This document shows positions 7,601 to 14,378 of a DNA stretch of 36,875 nucleotides, piece after piece (position 1 is the first letter of the stretch; each line of letters starts with the position of its first letter). The stretch spans positions 1-36,875 of the forward strand of contig JAGIBF010000081.1 of assembly GCA_017744515.1 (NCBI GenBank), in the 5' to 3' direction. Origin of the DNA: Niastella sp. (GTDB lineage: Bacteria; Bacteroidota; Bacteroidia; Chitinophagales; Chitinophagaceae). Below the pieces are notes generated by a model that searched no databases, was not told where the DNA came from, and worked only from the letters and a program-made list of their open reading frames with translations. Made by a program: the position numbers and the translations under genes.

Positions 7601-10208
7601 ATTTTCCATTATTCTGCACTACACGAATACCTTCAGCCCCCCATTGTGCAGGAATGTTACCGCCAAAATTACCCAGGTTCACAGAAGTGGGTGTGTTCAA
7701 CAGGCTATTGCCGAAGTCGAGCCTGACCAGTCCGCCGGGAGCATGATTTATCAAAAAGCCATAATAATTGCCATTGACGTAAACATAGTCCATGAATACC
7801 GGCATGGATAAGTTGTTACTGATATTGCCAAGATTGGTTCCCTGCGGTGTAGTAGTGATATCTGCCACGCAGAAGTTCCAGAAATAACTGCTGGCGCCGA
7901 TGGAAGTATTCGTAAGGGTAACAGGATTATTGATACAAATCGTATCGGGAGCAGTAAAAGAAGCGATCACTGTACAATTGCTGGCGGTAACAACAACGGT
8001 ATCGGCAACGGTGCAGCCAAACCTGTCAATGTTTACCCAGTATTTGCCCGGGGCAGTAACATCGATCGAATCAGTGGTAGCGCCGGTATTCCAGGTATAC
8101 CGGGCTTGTTTGGTACCTGTGCCAATCCTTATACTGTTGTTGCCGCTACATAATCTTACCTGCTGCGTTGGTGCTTGCACAGGAGCTGCCACTACCGTCA
8201 CCTGCTTACAAAAAGCAGATTGTGTAGGCAACCCATCGTCTACTGTCAGGTTGATGTTATAAGTACCGGGTGTATTATAAGTAATTGGTGGCGGCGTTTG
8301 TAAAGTAGAGCTGGCTATGCTGGCATTGGCACATCCCTGAAAACGAAACCGGGTAATGGTATTATTGGCCGCATTGGTCACAAAACCATAAATGTCTTCA
8401 TTCACCCGGAATAGTTTCGAAATAGAGTGCGGAAAATTCAGGTTACCAACATTGCCCAACGAACTACCTGTAGGAATGGAAGAAAGGTCATTATTGAAAT
8501 TCAATTTTACAATATCGTTCGATCCAAAAGCGCCATTCACAGCAAAAGCAATGATCTGGTCGCAGGACCGCATAATGGTAAGGTCTCTCGAATGCCGCAA
8601 TACACCGCCAGGATTACCCAGGTTAACACCAGTAGGCATATTCAGCAATGAATTGCCAAAGTCGAGCCGGGAGAGGGACCAGTTCGGATGTGTGTTTCTT
8701 GAATTATCTCCGCCATTGGTAATAAAGACACGGTAGTTGCCATTGTCGTTCATGACAAAAATACCGGTAGGATAGGAGAGGCTACCAATATTACCAAGGT
8801 TTACCGCCGTGGGTGTATTGTTGAAGCTGTTGGTAAAATTGAACCGGGTGATCGTATTGTTTTCTGAGTTTACGGTAAAACCATACCAGTTGGTACCATC
8901 TTTAAAAAGGTGCAGGTCGATAGGCTGCAGCATATTGCCCAGGTTGCCCCAGTCGGTAGCCACCGGAGACGGGTTAGCGATATTGGTTCCCAGTTCAATT
9001 TTCAATACCCTGGGCGTAACGCCTCCCGGCACAGCCGGATTACCCCCCACCATGATCACATACCATTTGCCTTCATTCTCTACTATCTGCAGGCCCTCTG
9101 CACTATTATTGGGTGGAATAATCCCCCCAAAGTTACCCAGGTTAACCGCAGTAGGCGTATTGAGCAGACTGTTGCCAAAGTCGAGCCTCACCAGTCCTCC
9201 AGGTGCAAAATTTGTAGAGAATCCATAATAATTACCATTGGCAAACGCATAATCTATGAATACGGGTGTCTGAAGAGCGCCACCCGGATTGCCAATGTTG
9301 GTGCCGATGGGCGTTTTATCGATATCGGCCACACAAAAGTTCCAGAAATAGCTGGTAGCCCCGGTAGAAGTATTGGTAATGTTGACCGGGTTATTGATAC
9401 AAACGGTATCCGGCGCCGTAAAACTGGCGATGGCATTGACAGAAGTCACCACCTGCTCACAAGAATCTACAACCGACATGCAGTTGGCATTGGTCTGGTT
9501 GATGAGCGCGCCGCCCAGCAAGCTGCCATTCCAGGCAGCATTGCCCTGCTTATTTAGTAAGTCATTGAATACATAATATGCCTGAAGTCCAGGCTGGGTA
9601 GTGGGAGCAGGTAGCGATATGTTCATGTAACCTTGTATCTCCGCCTGCGTTCTGGCCCTGTTCCATATCCTTACCTCATTGATAAATCCATTCATGTGCT
9701 CCGCAATCGTATAAGGACCTGTTGCATAAGCATTCTCACCAATGGTAGTAATCCAATTGTTCTGAATGAGGTTGCCTGTAGCCGCCACCTGGCTCATGAG
9801 GTACCCATTCCTGTAAAACTTCAGGGAACTGCCATCATATACCATGGCTACATGGTATGTTTTATTAAGTTGAAAATCGCAAACTTGTGGCGTACTGAAA
9901 AAACCATTAGAAGTACTGATCTCCGCATGTCTGGGGCGCAGCAGGTAATTACAATCAGTAGGTTCTTTGTGTTTTGAAACTATGTTGCCGGCATACAAAT
10001 AACCGCTTGAATAAGGAGCCACTCTATTGAAGGTGGCTTCAACGGTCAGTTGGTTACCCGCTATATCCAGGTCGCCTATTTTAACGGCATCAAGCTGATT
10101 GGTTGTTTTTAACCAGTCGTTACAGGACAGGCTGACCTGCGAAAAGCAGAAGGCAGGGACAATAAGGACGAGTAAAAAGCTTAATAATAAGCGTATCATT
10201 TTGGTCAT
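1683..10208 (-). CDS. Giant secreted adhesin-like protein with LamG, PKD/Ig, propeller and type IX C-terminal sorting domain
   Basis: About 2841 residues from ATG 10208, chosen because a clean signal peptide follows (MTKMIRLLLSFLLVLIVPAF, then CFSQ); ATG 10199 is an alternative, and the longer frame to 10292 adds a non-signal-like leader. Order: LamG/concanavalin-like domain (about 10120-9480); two tandem modules (about 9425-7970 and 7969-6530), each with PKD-like halves around six LGN-containing repeats and then an Ig-like domain; a glycine-rich region (about 6200-5300, with GGGGGNNHNAGGGGG); a PKD domain with WSFGDGA (about 5250-5040); two tandem modules (about 5030-3850 and 3845-2670), each PKD plus Ig plus an NGDF jelly-roll-like segment; further Ig-like repeats (CSGxxxL...YTWSPATGL type); and a C-terminal CHU_C-type domain (about 1955-1686; VPNAFTPNGDRKNDCF, FTVYNRWGQKVF). 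That terminal domain is the known type B signal for type IX secretion. Role inferred: surface adhesion or glycan binding. Ligand unknown. Confidence 0.92.
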   Translation of the reverse strand: MTKMIRLLLSFLLVLIVPAFCFSQVSLSCNDWLKTTNQLDAVKIGDLDIAGNQLTVEATFNRVAPYSSGYLYAGNIVSKHKEPTDCNYLLRPRHAEISTSNGFFSTPQVCDFQLNKTYHVAMVYDGSSLKFYRNGYLMSQVAATGNLIQNNWITTIGENAYATGPYTIAEHMNGFINEVRIWNRARTQAEIQGYMNISLPAPTTQPGLQAYYVFNDLLNKQGNAAWNGSLLGGALINQTNANCMSVVDSCEQVVTSVNAIASFTAPDTVCINNPVNITNTSTGATSYFWNFCVADIDKTPIGTNIGNPGGALQTPVFIDYAFANGNYYGFSTNFAPGGLVRLDFGNSLLNTPTAVNLGNFGGIIPPNNSAEGLQIVENEGKWYVIMVGGNPAVPGGVTPRVLKIELGTNIANPSPVATDWGNLGNMLQPIDLHLFKDGTNWYGFTVNSENNTITRFNFTNSFNNTPTAVNLGNIGSLSYPTGIFVMNDNGNYRVFITNGGDNSRNTHPNWSLSRLDFGNSLLNMPTGVNLGNPGGVLRHSRDLTIMRSCDQIIAFAVNGAFGSNDIVKLNFNNDLSSIPTGSSLGNVGNLNFPHSISKLFRVNEDIYGFVTNAANNTITRFRFQGCANASIASSTLQTPPPITYNTPGTYNINLTVDDGLPTQSAFCKQVTVVAAPVQAPTQQVRLCSGNNSIRIGTGTKQARYTWNTGATTDSIDVTAPGKYWVNIDRFGCTVADTVVVTASNCTVIASFTAPDTICINNPVTLTNTSIGASSYFWNFCVADITTTPQGTNLGNISNNLSMPVFMDYVYVNGNYYGFLINHAPGGLVRLDFGNSLLNTPTSVNLGNFGGNIPAQWGAEGIRVVQNNGKWYAIVVGGATSAGYTPRILKFDFGTNITNPTPVVTNWGNLGNMEQPIDFDLFQEGGNWYGFAVNALNNTFTRFNFTNSFDNTPTAVNLGNIGGLSYPTGIYTINDNGNFRVFIVNSGSAVSLTRLDFGSSLLNTPTGVNLGNPGNILSTPRDITVMRSCGQFIAFVVNGTAGFGEIVRLDFNNNPTSIPTPASLGNVGSLNFAHSISRLFRVNEDIFGFVTNAGNNTLTRFRFPGCTNASIANSTAETPPPITYNTPGTYNINLTIDDGLPTQSAYCKQVVVMAAPASAPTQRIAVCSGVTQRIGTATRSATYLWNTGATTDSIDVSAPGTYWVDIDRFGCKATDTFIIRAAACSNISNIINDYTEVLALDPCKNSLVVGDATAYNVGDTVLLIQMKGAVMDVTNTAAFGNVLNYQSAGNYEFNYVKSKTGNTIELLNIITKSFDVPNGKVQLVRVPYYEDAVITSTLTCLPWDGGKGGIVVLNARNTINLNANIDVSQKGFRGGAAEIKPSDCAETGYFYDQTSNKAALKGEGIAQVGSNMIRGRGKVVNGGGGGNNHNAGGGGGSNAGAGGVGGRETLVAGCAQLNNGGVGGTPLPYGNAQNKIFMGGGGGAGDVNGVTGIAAPGGNGGGIVIVMAPVLYTNSNAILSRGQTPADCSGGDCWEGQSGGGAGGTVLLSVDNVIGNTTINTSGGNGASLTNPNTGAGYNGTGGGGGGGMLWTKTASLPAGITHTTAGGIRGVFIATGNDGGAQNGGQGQTAFSLQLPVASAPFKANIDSVKIKANIVACTPPSFEGLAWTNTRPISSWLWSFGDGATATTQNATHIYQTPGNYTVKLVVTDANGCKDSISMPFRFDGILDFDFAYQIDVCSPLEVQFTGLGSTTTNAYWEFGDNATAIGATQVSHSYAAENTYKVRYSVTDGACTDTITKLIPINILRENIVLTADTTICAGTTKQLRAVQALSYCWFPTTYLDNPAAQNPVTSTPQDITYYLHSEYTGNNLIVNGDFSAGNTGFTSQYIYATTNTTEGEYFVGPNPQLWNASTSSCPDHTGNGNMMLVNGNPIADQTVWTQTINVIPNTNYAFSTWIQSIYNVNPAQLQFSINGNDLGGAITASIPSCNWQQFYTTWNSGNSTTARISIVNKNTIIMGNDFALDDISFAQVLVKRDSVVIKVDKPIVIANNDTTVCYNKPVPLIATGAATYTWSPTVGLSNPAISNPIATPVASGVTSYIVTGTTANGCAAKDTVLVNVFPKLDFDFGYKVDVCSPLAVQFTGLGSTTTNAYWDLGDNTTATGITQVSHLYASENAYSVRYSVTDGICTDTITKLIAINTLKDNIVLTPDTVICAGTTKQLRAVQALSYCWFPTTYLDNPAAQNPITNTPQDITYYLNTEVTGNNLIANGDFSAGNTGFGSDYTYTTANSTVVGVYAINSNPSAWNSWAAPCADHTSGNGNMIMFDGANIPGQKVWYTTVPITPNTNFAFSSWIQSIHATNPAKLQFFINGKLLGNIFSASATTCQWQQFYEVWNSGNATIAEIAIVNQNTNPLGNDFALDDISFAPVFIKRDSVVIKVDRPIVKTNNDTTVCSDKQVPLFATGAATYTWSPAAGLSNPAVANPIATPAATPTQYIVTGTTANGCVAKDTVLVSAFAKPSIAKTSDTLVCRNSSFPLFITGGVSYAWTSAGQLSGPNSDRPIVSVGTSPVTYQVAITDNHSCVSFDSVEISVRPYPVFRATGNLAICAGSSQVMQASGGDTYEWSPARWFDNPAAPSPVVTPEATTLFSVYIRENTCGFDTTINMLLTVNPIPVLTVNKANDVNCNTPTAQLNVTGAMRYTWSPATGLDNPTKANPVAAIDTTTEYSVTGINQFGCSSNAYIQVKATKDGIPRFVVPNAFTPNGDRKNDCFGIQRWGNAIVQEFTVYNRWGQKVFQANNPNQCWDGTFNGKPQDSGGYVYVIRARTLCGEVTTKGVVMLVR
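2670..5030 (-). repeat. Second tandem duplication (~1.18-kb module) in the adhesin gene
   Basis: Two in-frame copies, about 5030-3850 and 3845-2670, are offset by about 1185 bases (395 codons). Shared blocks include CSPLxVQFTGLGSTTTNAYW, ICAGTTKQLRAVQALSYCWF, LDNPAAQNP, NGDFSAGNTGF, GNDFALDDISFA and KRDSVVIKVD. Near-identical DNA is visible for example at 4947-5003 against 3762-3820. The module is unrelated to the upstream 1.46-kb one, so two independent duplications shaped this gene. Edges are approximate. Confidence 0.85.
6530..9425 (-). repeat. Tandem duplication of a ~1.46-kb coding module inside the adhesin gene
   Basis: Two in-frame copies lie head to tail, about 9425-7970 and 7969-6530, offset by about 1464 bases (488 codons). 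Both begin with TAPDT(V/I)CINNPV and contain six units with an (N)LGN motif such as NLGNFGG and NLGNM. Both then carry YNTPGTYNINLT and end in an Ig-like segment with YxWNTGATTDSIDV. Many stretches are nearly identical at DNA level, including the start of each copy around 9390-9420 and 7925-7955. Boundaries are approximate because they were judged by eye. Confidence 0.85.
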
Positions 10209-10330
10209 CAGGGCATAGGGGTATTCTTTACCAATATATAAATTAAATTCGTTATTGCACCGGCAAACCGATAAGTGCGTCGATTCAGGCAATAACTGTG
10301 CAGTTTTAGAACGTAACCGTGCAGCTCATA

Positions 10331-11827
10331 TTATTTTTTTCGCGCAAATCTTTTCCTGACCACCTCAATAAACTGAGGCAGATCGGGCGTAAGCCGAAGA
10401 TAAAAAACGCCGGTAAAAAATAAAGTGGAGAAGAGTGAGGAGCGCAGCAAAATGCCGGTAAAGCCATGTATATTTCTCAGCAGATACCAGGTCAGGAAAT
10501 AACAACCTGTCACCAGCAGCACCGCATATACTGTTTTAAGGCTGAATGGCCACATGTTGAAGCGGTACTTGATAAAGATCAACCGGATTATGTTGTACAG
10601 AACGAGCGTACCGGCAGTAGCCAACGCCACTCCATCCATCCCCTTGTATCTGGCCATATAGATATTGAGGGGAATAGACAGCGCCAACAGGATAACGCCG
10701 GAAAAGAATTCGAAACGCCAGGCTGGTGATGTACCTATCAATACCGAATTGGAACCAGTTCCCAGTTCAAACACATTGTACAGCCCTAATAACAGAAACA
10801 CCGTTTTACCTGCCGCAAACCTCGCATCGGTACGTAATACCTGCAATCCGTCATCATAATTGATCCAGATATTGACAAAAAGAAAACAGCCTATGAGCAG
10901 CAGGTTGATAGATGACCGTTGATAAATACGGGAAATCTCTGTCAGATTCTTATTTTTCCAATGCTCCGCAATCAATGGAGCAGCAATAGCTGTCAACCCG
11001 CGATAAGGCACCTGCAGGATCGCTGCCGCAAACTGGTTAAGCGAATAGATACCCGTAACACTGAGATTTTGAGCGCCAGCCAGCGAGATCGTGTCTATTT
11101 GCCGGGCGATATTGGCAATAGCAGAACCGGCATACACGTACCCGACATAAATAGCAGCACTTCGTTTAATACGCTTTGTTACCCTGCTGAAGCGGGTAGC
11201 AATTAAGAGTTGTTTGGAAAAAAAGAGATAGCTGATCAGTATGACCACAATAAGCAGGTAGATACAGCAAAACAATATAACGAAGAGACTAAAGGGGATA
11301 ACCTGAAAAACATACAAAGCGATCAGGATCGACACGCATATACGGTAAACAGTTTCCTTCATGAAGTTTGGCAGTACCGTTTTCTTCAGCGCGCCCATAT
11401 AACTTTCAAGGATTGAAAAGCACATGAAAAAGAAAGAAAACAGAAGCGACCAGTAATAAAACTCTACGAGCAGCGCCGATTTCGTCTTAAACTTTTTAAT
11501 GACCAATGGCTCAAAAACAAAACAACCTGTAAACACCAATGCAGCCCCGATAATGCCGACAACGATAGCAACAGTGAGCATGTCATTTTTCCGGTTGGAA
11601 AGATGGCCAAAATAGTACGGGAAAAACTTGTTGATGAAGGCCGTCATACCTAATGCAGCGAGCGGCGCCAATACCTGGGATAAACTAATGATGGCCTGCG
11701 TAAGTCCATATTGTTCAGGCGTAAACATGCCTTCACGGGTGAAAAAGTAAGTATTGATGGCCCCAATCCCGAACCCTACATACGAAAGAAAAGAAGATTG
11801 AATAACTTGTTTGCGTATCTGCCCCAT
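10331..11827 (-). CDS. Polysaccharide flippase (Wzx/RfbX-like, MATE/MOP fold)
   Basis: 498-residue polytopic membrane protein with about a dozen or more hydrophobic segments, the first after MGQIRKQVIQSSFLSYVGFG. The N-terminal pattern (a short basic stretch, helix, then FTPEQYGLTQAIISLSQVLAPLA) and the size match Wzx-type lipid-linked oligosaccharide flippases of the MOP superfamily. The expected role is moving undecaprenyl-linked repeat units across the inner membrane. The substrate cannot be read from sequence. The gene is divergent from the methyltransferase at 11982, with 154 bases between starts, and lies 122 bases upstream of the adhesin gene on the same strand. Its location next to glycosyltransferases supports the assignment. 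An O-antigen/teichoic-acid exporter name would be equivalent. Confidence 0.88.
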   Translation of the reverse strand: MGQIRKQVIQSSFLSYVGFGIGAINTYFFTREGMFTPEQYGLTQAIISLSQVLAPLAALGMTAFINKFFPYYFGHLSNRKNDMLTVAIVVGIIGAALVFTGCFVFEPLVIKKFKTKSALLVEFYYWSLLFSFFFMCFSILESYMGALKKTVLPNFMKETVYRICVSILIALYVFQVIPFSLFVILFCCIYLLIVVILISYLFFSKQLLIATRFSRVTKRIKRSAAIYVGYVYAGSAIANIARQIDTISLAGAQNLSVTGIYSLNQFAAAILQVPYRGLTAIAAPLIAEHWKNKNLTEISRIYQRSSINLLLIGCFLFVNIWINYDDGLQVLRTDARFAAGKTVFLLLGLYNVFELGTGSNSVLIGTSPAWRFEFFSGVILLALSIPLNIYMARYKGMDGVALATAGTLVLYNIIRLIFIKYRFNMWPFSLKTVYAVLLVTGCYFLTWYLLRNIHGFTGILLRSSLFSTLFFTGVFYLRLTPDLPQFIEVVRKRFARKK

Positions 11828-11955
11828 GATTATGATTGCCTGAGCTTGTTTTGCCTACAGTTTAGCGGTAAAAATACTGCATTGCGATTATTATGCAGAA
11901 ATTGGTTTTCAATAAATTAAATGGCATAGCAAGACATTAATAGGGGAAATAATTT

Positions 11956-11963
11956 TAATTTTG
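11956..11963 (+). promoter_or_regulatory. Bacteroidota-type -7 box upstream of the methyltransferase gene
   Basis: TAATTTTG fits TAnnTTTG exactly and ends 18 bases before ATG 11982. No clear -33 TTG is seen at the usual distance. Its placement favours ATG 11982 over the TTG at 11961, which lies inside the box. Confidence 0.6.
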
Positions 11964-11981
11964 CGCAACTTTTTACCTATT

Positions 11982-12701
11982 ATGAAAGTAGCCGGTTTAG
12001 CAACAATTCCTAAGGACTTTAACCCTTCCCTTACTAATCCTTCGTACTTATTACGAAACCGGCTATTGAAACATATCCTTAAGTATACACCTTCTTTTTC
12101 GGGGTCCCTGATGGATTTTGGTTGTGGATCAAAGCCTTACCGGGATTTATTCAAAGTAGATGAATATATGGGAGTTGACTTCCATGGAGAGGGACATTCG
12201 CATGAAAATGAATCAATTGATGTGTTTTATGATGGACTGACCCTGCCTTTTGAAGCCGATCGTTTTGATGGTATTTTTTCCACCGAGGTCTTTGAACATG
12301 TTTTTAACCTTGAACATATGGTCAGGGAATTACATCGCGTGTTGAAACCCAAAGGGAAAATGCTGATAACCTGCCCTTTCGCAATTTGCGAACATGAAGT
12401 TCCCAATGACTTTGCCCGCTACTCATCATATGGCATAAAAGACTTGTTGGAAAGAAACGGATTCAGAGTCATCGCTTTTGAAAAATCCGGCACAGCCATC
12501 GAAACCATCGGCCAGATATTCATTGCCTATTATCACATACATATAGTAAGAAGATTTTTCGGTAAAATTCCAGTTATCAGAACCATATTGGATAGCGGAG
12601 GCGTTTTTTTCCTGAATGTTATCAGTTTGTTCTTTAATGCGATATTACCCAAAGGCCCCGATCTGTATATGAACAATGTCTTACTTGTAGAAAAGAAATA
12701 A
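11982..12701 (+). CDS. Class I SAM-dependent methyltransferase
   Basis: 239 residues from ATG 11982; the longer frame starts with TTG at 11961 inside the promoter box, so the ATG is preferred. Motif I is LMDFGCGSKPYRDLF, followed by a post-I acidic segment (MGVDFHGEGH) and a motif IV/V region (FDGIFSTEVFEHVFNLEHMV, then HRVLKPKGKMLITCPF), typical of Methyltransf_11 proteins. The C-terminus has two hydrophobic stretches (about residues 180-225) that may lie at the membrane. Its stop overlaps the ATG of the next gene by one base, implying coupled translation. In this polysaccharide setting it could methylate a sugar, but the substrate is unknown. Confidence 0.85.
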   Translation: MKVAGLATIPKDFNPSLTNPSYLLRNRLLKHILKYTPSFSGSLMDFGCGSKPYRDLFKVDEYMGVDFHGEGHSHENESIDVFYDGLTLPFEADRFDGIFSTEVFEHVFNLEHMVRELHRVLKPKGKMLITCPFAICEHEVPNDFARYSSYGIKDLLERNGFRVIAFEKSGTAIETIGQIFIAYYHIHIVRRFFGKIPVIRTILDSGGVFFLNVISLFFNAILPKGPDLYMNNVLLVEKK

Positions 12702-13567
12702 TGGTTCAAAACAGTGATAAAATTGTTCCTGTTACGGTCGTTCATCTGATATGGATGCCGTATGGAACAGTATTATTCGAAAAATTTATCACCTCCTATT
12801 GTGAACGCAAGGCAGGCTATGCACACCAGATAGTACTGCTGTTCAACGGTGTACAGAATGAGCAGGATCTGGCCCCCTATCTGGCCATTGCCAACGCTAA
12901 TAAAATAACCTATAGCACCCTCATCCATTATGGCGCCTGCCAGGACATAGATGCCTATTTCTGGGCAGCCAGACAACTAAACACCGATTATATTCTTTTT
13001 CTAAACAGCTATTCCGAATTGCAGGCAGATAACTGGCTTGCATTGTATGCAGAAAAAATGCAGGCAGAAAAAGCAGGTATTATTGGCGCTACAGGCTCCT
13101 GGCAAAGCTATAGTTCTTCCGTTTTTATTAATAACTCATGGAAGTGGGAACGAAATAAACCCTTTCAGGAGAATTTCAGCAAATTCAAATTGCTGCTGAA
13201 AGCCTTATTCTACTGGAGTTTTTTATTTCCTTCTTTTCCCAATCCTCATATACGCACCAATGCTTTCATGTTGAAAAAAGCCCTGTTATTATCATGCAAA
13301 AAAGGTAATCTGAAGAATAAATTCAACGCATACCTTTTTGAAAGTGGCAGGAATAGTCTTACCCGTCAGGTCAACAAGAAAGGATTGAAAGTACTTTTAA
13401 TCGATAAAATGGGAAATTGTTATGAAAAGGAAGAATGGATAAACAGTTCAACCTTCTGGATGCATTCACAACAGAACCTCTTGGTAGCAGACAATCAAAC
13501 GAGACTCTATTCAGATGGCAGTGATGCCCAAAAAAAGAAATTGACTTATCTTGCCTGGGGCAAATAA
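12701..13567 (+). CDS. Glycosyltransferase-like protein (GT-A type, divergent)
   Basis: 288 residues, starting within the stop codon of the upstream methyltransferase gene. The N-terminal half resembles a GT-A nucleotide-sugar-binding fold: VTVVHLIWMPYGTVLFEKFI, then HQIVLLFNGVQNEQD, then NTDYILFLNSYSELQADNW, the position where GT2 enzymes usually carry a DxD. Here the segment reads FLNSYSE with no DxD. The later part (residues about 165-190) has a hydrophobic stretch, and IRTNAFMLKKALLL resembles the acceptor-side region of GT2-like proteins. The operon position between two methyltransferases supports a role in glycan assembly. It may be a DxD-less transferase or a non-catalytic relative; activity is unproven. 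Confidence 0.62.
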   Translation: MVQNSDKIVPVTVVHLIWMPYGTVLFEKFITSYCERKAGYAHQIVLLFNGVQNEQDLAPYLAIANANKITYSTLIHYGACQDIDAYFWAARQLNTDYILFLNSYSELQADNWLALYAEKMQAEKAGIIGATGSWQSYSSSVFINNSWKWERNKPFQENFSKFKLLLKALFYWSFLFPSFPNPHIRTNAFMLKKALLLSCKKGNLKNKFNAYLFESGRNSLTRQVNKKGLKVLLIDKMGNCYEKEEWINSSTFWMHSQQNLLVADNQTRLYSDGSDAQKKKLTYLAWGK

Positions 13568-13578
13568 AAGCTATAAAC

Positions 13579-14331
13579 ATGTCTGTAATAAGCGATTATC
13601 TGATAACTGGATTATCCTACATATCCCGTCCTGCAAAGCAGACGTTGATTCGTTATAGCTATCAGCTTCGCGGAAAAAAAGGACTGGAGATCGGAGGCCC
13701 AAGCGCGCAATTTTCTTTGATGGGCGGAGCACCGGTTTACTTGTTTGCGGAACAGGTAGATGGCGTGAATTTCAGTAATGAAACGGTTTGGGAGGGCTCC
13801 ATAAGAGAAGGTCAGACATATCGCTACCATAACAAAACAGGCTATCAGTTCATCAAAGAGGCCGCAGACCTGACAGGTATTGCGAATGATAGTTATGACT
13901 TTATATTATCCTGCCATAGCCTGGAACATGTGGCAAATCCATTGAAAGCTATCAAAGAATGGATGCGCGTTTTAAAAACCGGGGGCCTGTTGATTTTAAT
14001 ATTACCCGATAAACGATTCACCTTTGATATTTCGAGACCTTATACTACCATGGAGCACTTGTTGAATGACCTCAGGTCTGGTGTTCAGGAAGATGATACT
14101 ACCCATTTTGAAGAAATACTGAAACTGAATGAACCGGGTTTTGAAACCAGCTCAGCTTCACCAGAAGAGCGGGAACTGATATTGCGTAATAATCATCAAA
14201 ACCGCCGCGCCCATCATCATGTTTTCAGCCTGGAACTTGTACGGGAAATGTTAGAGTATAGCTCCTGCAATGTATTGTACCAAAAAGCCCAAAAACCTTT
14301 TCACCTCATTACTGTAGCACGGAAGATGTAG
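13579..14331 (+). CDS. SAM-dependent methyltransferase (Methyltransf_11-like)
   Basis: 250 residues, ATG 11 bases after the preceding stop, last gene of the three-gene unit beginning at 11982. Motif I appears as GLEIGGPSAQF, a variant with EIGGP instead of the usual DxGxG. The motif IV region is clear: YDFILSCHSLEHVANPLKAI, followed by EWMRVLKTGGLLILILPDKR. The C-terminal part is rich in charged residues (HFEEILKLNEPG, NHQNRRAHHHVF). The EIGGP variant is common in methyltransferase-like proteins of polysaccharide clusters. Substrate unknown; modification of a glycan or its lipid carrier is an inference from neighbours. Confidence 0.82.
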   Translation: MSVISDYLITGLSYISRPAKQTLIRYSYQLRGKKGLEIGGPSAQFSLMGGAPVYLFAEQVDGVNFSNETVWEGSIREGQTYRYHNKTGYQFIKEAADLTGIANDSYDFILSCHSLEHVANPLKAIKEWMRVLKTGGLLILILPDKRFTFDISRPYTTMEHLLNDLRSGVQEDDTTHFEEILKLNEPGFETSSASPEERELILRNNHQNRRAHHHVFSLELVREMLEYSSCNVLYQKAQKPFHLITVARKM

Positions 14332-14332
14332 T

Positions 14333-14357
14333 AAGCGCCCTCTTAAGCCGGGCGTTT
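14333..14357. terminator. Probable bidirectional terminator between convergent methyltransferase genes
   Basis: AAGCGCCC (14333-14340) pairs with GGGCGTTT (14350-14357) around a 9-base loop, with one G-T wobble. It lies just past the stop at 14331 and before the stop of the minus-strand gene at 14379. T-runs are short, so efficiency is uncertain. Confidence 0.55.
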
Positions 14358-14378
14358 GAACACAAACAGCGCAGATGA

